Shown here: positions 36,440-43,138 of the stretch, piece by piece
Numbering within the stretch: the stretch's first letter is position 1
Layout: each line of letters opens with the position of its first letter
From: an uncultured Flavobacterium sp.
Lineage (GTDB): Bacteria; Bacteroidota; Bacteroidia; Flavobacteriales; Flavobacteriaceae
Direction of reading: 5' to 3'
Length of the DNA: 43,138 nt
NCBI GenBank assembly: GCA_947632215.1
Contig: CANROJ010000014.1
Coordinates: 1-43,138 of the forward strand
The notes under the pieces: generated by a model
Seen by the model: the letters and a program-made list of their open reading frames with translations, nothing else
Databases searched by the model: none
What the model was told of the DNA's origin: nothing
Program-made: the position numbers and the translations under genes

Positions 36440-37640
36440 AATTCTTAATTATTCTTTCCACTATATCTTTAGCTACATCTTCTTTAGTTTTTAATTCCAT
36501 AGGTTCAATTGTAAAATTCTTGTCAATAAAGGTTACTTTATTGGTTGGCTTACCAAATCCAGCCCCTGGATCATTTAAAGAATTTAATACGATTAAATCT
36601 AAATTTTTTCTAAGTAATTTTCCTTTTGCATTCTCCACTTCATTCTGGGTCTCCAAAGCAAAGCCTACTAAAAATTGCTTGTCCTTAATTTCCCCTAAAC
36701 TAGCTAAGATATCTGGATTTTTTTGCATTTCAATCGAGAAAGTATCATTGTTCTTCTTCATTTTTTGTTCCATAACTTTACTCGGGCGATAATCTGCTAC
36801 AGCTGCTGCTGCAATCATAATATCAACGGAGTTAAAGTATTTATGACAAGCATCGTACATCTGTTGAGCACTTACCACAGAAACAAGAGTTACATTTGGA
36901 TGTGAAATACTTTGACTACTAGGTCCACTAACTAAGAGTACCTTAGCTCCTTTTTGAGCTAATTCCAGGGCAATATCATAACCCATTTTACCTGAAGAAT
37001 GATTTCCAACAAAGCGTACTGGATCAATAGCCTCATAAGTTGGACCTGCCGTTACCAAAGCTGTAACATTATCTAAAGCAAGCTCTTTAGACAAAGAATT
37101 TTCTAAAAATGAAATTATATTCTCAACTTCTGCCATCCTACCTTGACCGACTAATCCACTAGCTAGTTGTCCAAACTCTGCAGGTATGATGTAGTTTTTA
37201 TAATCCTCTAAAGTTTTAAGATTTTTTTCAGTAGAAGGATGGATATACATATCCAAATCCATCGCTGGTGCAATATAAACTGGACACTTAGCCGATAAAT
37301 ATATAGCCATCAATAAGTTATCGCAAATCCCATTAGCCATTTTGGCTAAAGTGTTTGCAGTTGCTGGGGCAATAAGAACTAAATCTGCCCATAACGCTAA
37401 ATCAACGTGATTGTTCCATGTCCCCTTTTGGTCGGCTGTATTAAAGAAATGAGTATATACAGGCCTTGTGGATAAGGTAGATAAAGTATAAGGGGTAACA
37501 AATTGATGAGAAGCAGGCGTCATGATCACTTGAACCTGAGCACCTGCTTTTATAAGTAAACGTACTAAGTTGGCCGTCTTATAAGCAGCAATTCCACCAG
37601 TTACTCCTAGTATTATTTTTTTTCCGCTTAATAGTGACAT
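36432..37640 (-). CDS. coaBC: Bifunctional CoaBC (coenzyme A synthesis)
   Basis: This 402-residue fusion carries phosphopantothenoylcysteine decarboxylase (CoaC, about 1-185) and phosphopantothenate-cysteine ligase (CoaB, about 190-402). The flavoprotein half starts GKKIILGVTGGIAAYK and has the catalytic-histidine region WNNHVDLALWADL and PAMDLDMY. The ligase half has VTAGPTYEAIDPVRFVGNHS and SGKMG, with AAAVADYRP. Both halves are complete. It lies 17 bp after the omega subunit gene, a common arrangement, and overlaps the DUF4835 gene. Confidence 0.95.
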   Translation of the reverse strand: MSLLSGKKIILGVTGGIAAYKTANLVRLLIKAGAQVQVIMTPASHQFVTPYTLSTLSTRPVYTHFFNTADQKGTWNNHVDLALWADLVLIAPATANTLAKMANGICDNLLMAIYLSAKCPVYIAPAMDLDMYIHPSTEKNLKTLEDYKNYIIPAEFGQLASGLVGQGRMAEVENIISFLENSLSKELALDNVTALVTAGPTYEAIDPVRFVGNHSSGKMGYDIALELAQKGAKVLLVSGPSSQSISHPNVTLVSVVSAQQMYDACHKYFNSVDIMIAAAAVADYRPSKVMEQKMKKNNDTFSIEMQKNPDILASLGEIKDKQFLVGFALETQNEVENAKGKLLRKNLDLIVLNSLNDPGAGFGKPTNKVTFIDKNFTIEPMELKTKEDVAKDIVERIIKNYA

Positions 37641-37657
37641 CTGCTCTTAGTATTAAA

Positions 37658-37975
37658 TTATTTTACAGCTTCTTTAAAACTTACTTTTCCTTCTAACCAT
37701 TCTTCCAATGCTAATGCATGTGATTTAGGAAGCTTTTCGTAAAATTTTGAAACTTCGATTTGTTCTTTATTTTCAAAAACTTCATCTAAACTATCGTTAT
37801 ATGTAGCGAACTCCTCTAACTTCTCAATCAATTCGTTTTTAATTTCCGTATTGATTTGTCCTGCTCTCTTAGCTATGATTGTAATTGCCTCATAGATATT
37901 TCCAACAGGCTCCTCAATTTGGCTCTTATTGTAAGTAATTGTATTTACTGGAGCATTTGTTTTTTTTAAATCCAT
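37658..37975 (-). CDS. rpoZ: RNA polymerase omega subunit, Bacteroidota type
   Basis: This 105-residue protein is related to Rpb6/omega and helps assemble RNA polymerase. The segment VGNIYEAITIIAKRAGQINTE is the conserved omega core; the acidic C-terminal half is the Bacteroidota extension. It lies between bamD (16 bp) and coaBC (17 bp), the order expected in this phylum and similar to the rpoZ-coaBC neighbourhood of other bacteria. Confidence 0.87.
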   Translation of the reverse strand: MDLKKTNAPVNTITYNKSQIEEPVGNIYEAITIIAKRAGQINTEIKNELIEKLEEFATYNDSLDEVFENKEQIEVSKFYEKLPKSHALALEEWLEGKVSFKEAVK

Positions 37976-37991
37976 CTCTGTTTCGCTTAAA

Positions 37992-38798
37992 TTATTTTGA
38001 AAATTTCTCTAATTCTATGTTTATATCTTCCATCATCTGATCCGCTTTATCCTTATAAACTCCTTCGGGCTCAAAACGAATCAATGTGTCGTACATTAAT
38101 TTGGCATTTTTTAAACGCTCCTCTAACTTACTATCTACACTATTCATAGCAAGCTTATAGGCTGAATCTAATTTGTAAAAAAGTGCTTCTTCTTTAAATT
38201 TAGTTCCTGGGTAATCGTATATAAAATTATCTAATGCTATAATTGCAGAACTATAATTACGTGTCCACCCACCTATCGTATTTAAATGCTTAGCATTCTC
38301 AAAGGCTTTTTTCTCCAACTTTTCGTTTAGCTCACCCATGATAGAGTTGGCTTCGAATACATAATCTGAAGTAGGATATTGATCGATAAACTTTTGCAAT
38401 TTCTCTATAACTTGATAAGTTTCATATTGATCAAAAGAATATTCTCGAGATAAAGGCAAACCACTTTTTATTTCCATAAGGAAAGCTTCTTCTCTATGCT
38501 CACTTCTTGGGTAACTAGCAGCAAAATTTCTAAATCTAGGCCCTGCTGTTTCGTAATCCTTTGTATTATAAGTTGCATGAGCAAAATTAAAATAGATAGC
38601 CTCAGCATCTGGTCGTCCACGTAAAGGAGTCTCTAACTGCTCATATAAACGCATTGCTCGTCTATATTTCTTTTGTTCATAGAAGTCATTGGCCACTTCT
38701 TTTTTTAATTCGAGATCTTCTGATTTCAAAGCTTTTTGCAAAGGACTACATCCTGCAAGGGTAAGCATTAAAAAAGATACTCCGATATATCTTCTCAT
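37992..38798 (-). CDS. bamD: Outer membrane assembly lipoprotein BamD
   Basis: This 268-residue lipoprotein of the BAM complex inserts outer-membrane beta-barrels. The signal peptide ends in lipobox LAGC (Cys17 from the chosen start), followed by tetratricopeptide repeats (about 30-250) with KKYRRAMRLYEQL and YNTKDYETAGPRFRNF. The frame extends to 38858, but the ATG at 38796-38798 (MRRYIGVSFLMLTLAGC) gives a correct signal peptide. A consensus promoter lies about 50 nt upstream. It is the first gene of bamD-rpoZ-coaBC-DUF4835-recN. Confidence 0.92.
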   Translation of the reverse strand: MRRYIGVSFLMLTLAGCSPLQKALKSEDLELKKEVANDFYEQKKYRRAMRLYEQLETPLRGRPDAEAIYFNFAHATYNTKDYETAGPRFRNFAASYPRSEHREEAFLMEIKSGLPLSREYSFDQYETYQVIEKLQKFIDQYPTSDYVFEANSIMGELNEKLEKKAFENAKHLNTIGGWTRNYSSAIIALDNFIYDYPGTKFKEEALFYKLDSAYKLAMNSVDSKLEERLKNAKLMYDTLIRFEPEGVYKDKADQMMEDINIELEKFSK

Positions 38799-38855
38799 AT
38801 AATAGTATATTGTTAAACAAAAGTTCCCTATATTTTTTGACAAGGAAAGCAAGTG

Positions 38856-38885
38856 CAAATTTAGTTATATAATTGCATTATACAA
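38856..38885 (-). promoter_or_regulatory. Promoter of the bamD operon
   Basis: The minus strand reads TTG (plus-strand 38883-38885), exactly 19 nt, then TAAATTTG (plus-strand 38856-38863), a full match to TTG-N19-TAnnTTTG. The predicted start is near 38850. Confidence 0.8.
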
Positions 38886-38903
38886 AAACCTTTTTATACT
38901 AAA

Positions 38904-38938
38904 AAGAAAAGATGTCAAAAAAAATGACATCTTTTCTT
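38904..38938 (-). terminator. Terminator downstream of dapA
   Basis: A perfect 14-bp stem AAGAAAAGATGTCA (38904-38917 with 38925-38938) has an A-rich loop and T-rich ends. It lies 143 nt beyond the dapA stop, just before the bamD promoter. Confidence 0.75.
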
Positions 38939-38946
38939 AATTAACT

Positions 38947-38979
38947 GCTTATTAGGCCACTAATTGCAGTCTAATAAGC
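38947..38979 (-). other. Second hairpin in the dapA 3' region
   Basis: The arms GCTTATTAG (38947-38955) and CTAATAAGC (38971-38979) are perfectly complementary. An inner ACT/AGT stem is offset by a GCC bulge. It has no T-run of its own and lies just upstream of the terminator in the minus direction, so it would be a structured part of the dapA 3' untranslated region or of a small RNA. Confidence 0.5.
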
Positions 38980-39081
38980 CAGACAATAATTTTATTTAAG
39001 TCTTTTTACAACCCTACCAGGCAAAATAAAGCCCCATAGTCATTAAAAAAAACTATTCCTTTGATTTTATAAGGTATATAA

Positions 39082-39966
39082 TTATTTCACTAATTTTCTA
39101 TATTGATCCTCTATTCTCTTAGCTAAATCTTGGTCTATATTTACTAAGGGTAACCTAAGGGTATCTTGGCAAACATTTGCTAAACTTAAAATATGCTTAA
39201 TTCCAGCTGGGTTTCCTTGCTCAAAAATCATATCAATTATCGGCATTAACTCATAATGTAATTCAAAAGCTTTATCTACATCTTTACTCAACCCATATCG
39301 AATCATATCTGTAAATTTCGACACAACTCCTTGTCCAATTACTGAAATCACTCCAGAACCTCCTGCTAAAGTCATTGGTAATGCTAGAACATCGTCACCT
39401 GAAATTACAAGAAAATCTTCTCTTTGATTTAATCTAATTAACTCCATTGCTTGAACTATATCTCCTGCAGCCTCTTTTATAGCTACAACATTCTTACACT
39501 CATTAGCTAAACGCATAACCGTACTTGGAAGCATATTACTAGCTGTTCTACCAGGAACATTATATAGAATTATAGGTAAAGGACTATTGTTAGAAATCTC
39601 CTTAAAATGCTGATAAATTCCTTCTTGAGTAGGCTTATTATAGTAAGGAGAAACAGATAAGATCGCTTGAAAACCATCAAGATCACCTTGTGTTAACTCC
39701 TGTACTACTTCTGTGGTATTATTACCACCAAGCCCTAAAACCAATGGTAAGCGGCCATTATTTACTTTTACAACCACCTTTTTCACCAACTCTTTTTCCT
39801 GCTTACTTAAGGTCACAGATTCCGCCGTTGTTCCCAAGACAACTAAATACTCTACTTTACCTGAGATAGAATACTCTACTAATTTTTCTAAAGCCTCTAC
39901 ATCGATGCTTCGGTCACTCTTAAACGGTGTAACTAAAGCTACTCCTGTTCCAACTAATGCTTGCAT
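39082..39966 (-). CDS. dapA: 4-hydroxy-tetrahydrodipicolinate synthase
   Basis: This 294-residue aldolase condenses pyruvate with aspartate semialdehyde, the first committed step to lysine and meso-diaminopimelate. Lys164 in [10 protein letters not shown] forms the Schiff base, Tyr135 is in LYNVPGR, and the Thr pair in GTTAES (45-50) completes the triad. [10 protein letters not shown] at the N-terminus is standard. It lies 22 bp after the DUF6913 gene and is the last gene of the cluster. No lysine riboswitch is visible. Confidence 0.95.
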   Translation of the reverse strand: MQALVGTGVALVTPFKSDRSIDVEALEKLVEYSISGKVEYLVVLGTTAESVTLSKQEKELVKKVVVKVNNGRLPLVLGLGGNNTTEVVQELTQGDLDGFQAILSVSPYYNKPTQEGIYQHFKEISNNSPLPIILYNVPGRTASNMLPSTVMRLANECKNVVAIKEAAGDIVQAMELIRLNQREDFLVISGDDVLALPMTLAGGSGVISVIGQGVVSKFTDMIRYGLSKDVDKAFELHYELMPIIDMIFEQGNPAGIKHILSLANVCQDTLRLPLVNIDQDLAKRIEDQYRKLVK

Positions 39967-39988
39967 AACTTACTGGTTGTTGATTTTT

Positions 39989-40519
39989 TTATTTATTGAC
40001 TATTGGTTTTCTTAAACCTTTTAAACAGTCTAAAACAACGGTAATAAATCCGTTAGGTTCTAGATCTTTTACTTTAATTTCTAAATGAGATATTGATCTT
40101 TTACCTTTAAAGACCCCTATCTTCAGATTAGCATTACTAATTAAAGTAATATATTCCAAAGCAGGTATATCTCTTAGATAATAACTTAACAGCATATCAA
40201 ATTTTTTTTCTATAAAGGCTGCTACTACAGGATCTTTTGGTACTGCTGTTGTAGAAAAACTATTTATATTAAAATAAGTAAGGTTCTCCAACGAACATTT
40301 TTCCTGAGTTTCTCCATAGACCAATATAGAAATATTTTGGTTTACTCCCATTCGCTGGTGGATAGTTTCCACAAGCATGGGCACATACTTCTGGTGTTGG
40401 GCACTAACTAAAACACCGATATCCTTGATTTTAAAATCGAAGGAATCAGGAAGCCCAGCTAACTTGGCTTTACGCACAACTTTTCTTAAAGAACCGTTCT
40501 TCCATAACTGAGAAAACAT
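39989..40519 (-). CDS. DUF6913 protein
   Basis: This 176-residue cytoplasmic protein belongs to a family restricted to Bacteroidota (DUF6913). It has a basic N-terminus (SLRKVVRKAKLAG), an IGVLVSAQHQKYVPMLVE segment, and a C-terminal FITVVLDCLKGLRKP. No catalytic motif is recognisable. It sits between ligA (62 bp) and dapA (22 bp) on the same strand. A -7-like element TATATTTG (plus-strand 40557-40564) in the gap after ligA could give it separate expression. Confidence 0.75.
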   Translation of the reverse strand: MFSQLWKNGSLRKVVRKAKLAGLPDSFDFKIKDIGVLVSAQHQKYVPMLVETIHQRMGVNQNISILVYGETQEKCSLENLTYFNINSFSTTAVPKDPVVAAFIEKKFDMLLSYYLRDIPALEYITLISNANLKIGVFKGKRSISHLEIKVKDLEPNGFITVVLDCLKGLRKPIVNK

Positions 40520-40581
40520 ACCAACTGATTTTTGTAAAAATAATCAAATTGCACTTCAAATATACTATTTTAACAGGGTTT

Positions 40582-42579
40582 TTATTTGATCATATCAATA
40601 AATTGCTGTTCAGTTAAAATGCTAATTCCCAACTTATTAGCTTTCTCTAATTTGGCAGGCCCCATTTTTTCACCAGCAATAACAAAATCAGTTTTTGAAG
40701 AAATAGAACTACCATTCTTCCCACCATTATCTTCTATTGCTTGTTTTATTTGATCCCTTGTCATTTGACTAAACACTCCTGAGACAACAAAAATTTTACC
40801 TGCTAAAGAATCTGACACTATTGTAGATGGTTTTTCTTTGACAGCCATTTGTACACCATAGAGTTTTAATCTCTGTATGATCTGGATATTAGTATCGCTA
40901 CTGAAAAAATCTATTACACTTTGGGCAATACGTTCCCCTATTTCATCTACTTGAATTAAATCTAAAAAACCCGCATGAGAAAGAGCATCGATATTTTTGT
41001 AATGCAATGCTAATTTCTTGGCCACTGTTTCTCCGACAAATCGTATTCCTAAACCAAACAAAACCCTTTCGAAGGGAACCTGTTTGCTTTCTTGGATTCC
41101 ACTCAATAAATTCTCAGCAGACTTCTGTGCCATACGCTCTAATGGCAATACTTTATCTAGAGTTAACTCATAGAGGTCGGCATAATTATTTACTAGGTGA
41201 TTCTTACACAACAATACAACGGTTTCCTCCCCCAATCCTTGAATATCCAGCGCTTTCCTTGAAATAAAATGTTGTATTCTCCCTGCAATTTGCGGGGGAC
41301 AGTATTGATGATTTGGACAGTAATGCTGCGCCTCACCAATGGTTCGCTTTAATGCAGTATCGCATTCTGGACAATGCGTTATATAAATAGTCTTAGTAGA
41401 ACTACTAGAACGGGCTTCAAAATTTACTCCTACAATCTTGGGAATAATTTCACCGCCTTTCTCTACAAACACTTTATCATTTACACGGATATCTAGCTTA
41501 GCAATTTGATCAGCATTATGCAAAGATGCACGCCTTACTATACTTCCAGCTAGTTGTACAGCTTGTAAATTAGCAACCGGGGTAATAGCACCCGTTCTAC
41601 CTACTTGATAAGAAATACTCTCCAGGGTAGTTTCAACTTGTTCAGCTTTAAATTTATAGGCTATTGCCCAACGTGGTGCTTTTGCAGTATAGCCCAACTC
41701 TTGTTGATCTAATAGATCATTGACCTTAATTACCACCCCATCGGTTTCATAGGCTAATTCACTACGGTGCTTATCCCAATATTCTATAAATTGAAAAACT
41801 TCTTCAATGCTGGATACTACTTTTGAAATCGAAGGAACCTTAAAGCCCCAATCTCTAGCATGCTCTAAAGACTCCATTTGCGTATTAAAAGGTAAACTAT
41901 CCCCAACAACATTGTATAGTAAGCAATCCAAAGGGCGTTTTGCTACCTCAGCACTATCTTGCAACTTTAAACTTCCTGAGGCAGTATTACGAGGATTAGA
42001 ATAAGGTGTTTCTCCCTTTTCTATTAACTCTTTATTCATCTTATTAAAACCAGCCAATGGAAGAACAATTTCGCCCCTAATATCAAACAAAGCCGGATAC
42101 TGACCTGTTAACTTTAAAGGTACAGATTTTATAGTACGAATATTTGCCGTAACATCATCCCCTTGAGTACCGTCTCCTCTGGTAACGGCCTGCAATAAAA
42201 CACCGTCCTTATAAGTGATACTAATTGAAGCTCCATCATATTTCAATTCACAAGTATAACCACTTGGCACATGTCCCAATGTCTTGTGAATCCTAGTTTG
42301 CCATTCCACTAAATCATCAAAAGAATAAGAATTATCTAGCGAATACATTCTAGTTTTATGCTCAACAGTTTTGAAGTTTTTAGTAATGGCACCACCCACA
42401 CGCTGAGTAGGGGAATCACTAAGTGCAAACTCAGGATACTGCTTCTCCAAAGCTTCTAGCTCTTTGAGTTTAAGATCAAATTCATAATCACTAATTGTGG
42501 GAGTATCTAATACATAATAATTATAATTATGTTGATTTAACTCCTTAGTAAAAGCGCTAATTTTATTCCTTATATCCAT
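40582..42579 (-). CDS. ligA: NAD-dependent DNA ligase
   Basis: This 665-residue replicative ligase seals nicks using NAD+. Domain Ia (HNYNYYVLDTPTISDYEFD) leads to the adenylation domain, with nucleophile Lys113 in CELKYDGAS. An OB fold follows, then the four-cysteine zinc finger (CPEC, then two later Cys in HYCPNHQYCP), helix-hairpin-helix repeats (about 470-580) and a C-terminal BRCT domain (about 592-665; AGKIFVVSGVFSQMTRDQ). All domains are complete. It is 7 bp after the DUF6495 gene. Confidence 0.97.
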   Translation of the reverse strand: MDIRNKISAFTKELNQHNYNYYVLDTPTISDYEFDLKLKELEALEKQYPEFALSDSPTQRVGGAITKNFKTVEHKTRMYSLDNSYSFDDLVEWQTRIHKTLGHVPSGYTCELKYDGASISITYKDGVLLQAVTRGDGTQGDDVTANIRTIKSVPLKLTGQYPALFDIRGEIVLPLAGFNKMNKELIEKGETPYSNPRNTASGSLKLQDSAEVAKRPLDCLLYNVVGDSLPFNTQMESLEHARDWGFKVPSISKVVSSIEEVFQFIEYWDKHRSELAYETDGVVIKVNDLLDQQELGYTAKAPRWAIAYKFKAEQVETTLESISYQVGRTGAITPVANLQAVQLAGSIVRRASLHNADQIAKLDIRVNDKVFVEKGGEIIPKIVGVNFEARSSSSTKTIYITHCPECDTALKRTIGEAQHYCPNHQYCPPQIAGRIQHFISRKALDIQGLGEETVVLLCKNHLVNNYADLYELTLDKVLPLERMAQKSAENLLSGIQESKQVPFERVLFGLGIRFVGETVAKKLALHYKNIDALSHAGFLDLIQVDEIGERIAQSVIDFFSSDTNIQIIQRLKLYGVQMAVKEKPSTIVSDSLAGKIFVVSGVFSQMTRDQIKQAIEDNGGKNGSSISSKTDFVIAGEKMGPAKLEKANKLGISILTEQQFIDMIK

Positions 42580-42586
42580 TGAAAAC

Positions 42587-43060
42587 TTATAACTTCAACA
42601 TTTCTTTAAACTGATTATATAACACGCCATCGCTTAAAATAGCACCTTGTTCAATAATATTGAAAACCTCCTTATTGCGATCATCCCCAAACTCTTTGTT
42701 ACCATGTTTAATTTCTACCTCTTGAGTAAACACGGCGTCGCTCAGCCACTGCAAACCTTGCTTTGTTAAAAAGTCAATATCTTGTTGCAAGCTTTTTATA
42801 ACGATAGTTTGAATACTCTTATCATTAAAGCCAAACAAAAATATATGGTTCTTAGAGTAGTGCTCTAAGTATTGGGCATTTGTTAAAACGCCTTCCCAAA
42901 CTAAATCGGAAAAAACATCTAATTCTTGTTCCGCAACTTCGGGCTTAGACACCTTGATTTGATCCCATTCCTTTTTATCTATTTGCTGCGTAGCTAAAAA
43001 GTTACTAAACTCTTGGTGTAATTCCTCTAATTGTTCCTTTGTAAGACGAGTATATTTCAT
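42587..43060 (-). CDS. DUF6495 protein
   Basis: This 157-residue acidic cytoplasmic protein is typical of Bacteroidota DUF6495. Its MKYTRLTKEQLEELHQEF start is characteristic, and it has a WDQIKVSKPEVAEQELDVFSD segment. Function is unknown. It is directly upstream of ligA (7 bp), so it is co-transcribed and may be translationally coupled with the ligase. A partial promoter match (TATTTTTG, plus-strand 43080-43087) precedes it. The window ends 78 bp further on. Confidence 0.78.
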   Translation of the reverse strand: MKYTRLTKEQLEELHQEFSNFLATQQIDKKEWDQIKVSKPEVAEQELDVFSDLVWEGVLTNAQYLEHYSKNHIFLFGFNDKSIQTIVIKSLQQDIDFLTKQGLQWLSDAVFTQEVEIKHGNKEFGDDRNKEVFNIIEQGAILSDGVLYNQFKEMLKL

Positions 43061-43138
43061 AAAACTAAATTTTAAAAGTCAAAAATACTAATTCTAGTAA
43101 AGAAACCCTATTTATAAAAAAACATATATTATTACCAG

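Noticed and set aside
37992..38858. A longer BamD starting at 38858
   Set aside because: That start would lie at or before the predicted transcription start and would bury the lipoprotein signal peptide.

Overview
The window reads as a chromosomal segment of a member of the Bacteroidota, most likely class Flavobacteriia (family Flavobacteriaceae or a close relative). The DNA is very AT-rich. Intrinsic terminators are common. The best promoters fit the Bacteroidota form TTG-N19-TAnnTTTG. Family content points the same way: a Bacteroidota-type omega subunit, DUF4835 (a proposed type IX secretion protein), DUF6913, DUF6495, a monomeric NADP isocitrate dehydrogenase, and a carboxypeptidase-regulatory-domain outer-membrane beta-barrel protein. 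I cannot fix the genus from the sequence. Almost all genes look intact and core-like. I see no insertion sequence, prophage, CRISPR array or toxin operon.

Left part (1-13.6 kb): an outward-facing promoter at the left edge, a SUKH/SMI1-like protein, a Nudix hydrolase converging on a PhnA-domain zinc-ribbon protein, a 0.6 kb spacer holding an orphan terminator, an MFS transporter, a DUF2752 plus CD225-like small membrane pair, the sbcD-sbcC nuclease operon, a CynX-type MFS transporter with a perfect 18-bp palindrome upstream, a dipeptidyl-peptidase III lipoprotein, and a NYN-LOTUS protein.

Middle (13.6-27.8 kb): a large outer-membrane beta-barrel protein, an alpha/beta hydrolase, cardiolipin synthase, and then the most unusual locus, a tandem array of seven tRNA-Thr(UGU) genes built from a duplicated two-tRNA unit. 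It has one strong promoter and one terminator. Upstream of it lie a small helical protein, manA, queD and idi, all on the minus strand. A small conserved protein converges on recQ. recQ diverges from kdsD-tatC-lptB, which joins Kdo/LPS supply, Tat export and LPS transport.

Right part (27.8-43.1 kb): an outer-membrane polysaccharide export lipoprotein and its tyrosine autokinase, without glycosyltransferases. Then come monomeric icd, the minus-strand operon bamD-rpoZ-coaBC-DUF4835-recN behind a consensus promoter, and the minus-strand cluster DUF6495-ligA-DUF6913-dapA.

The strongest observations are the tRNA-Thr array with alternating CCA-encoding copies, the RecQ that lacks all four zinc-ligand cysteines, the hexanucleotide repeat that encodes the Wzc tyrosine tail, the palindromic operator candidate, and the orphan terminator. 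I did not find a clear new defence or biosynthetic system. The tRNA array is the best candidate for something under-described.
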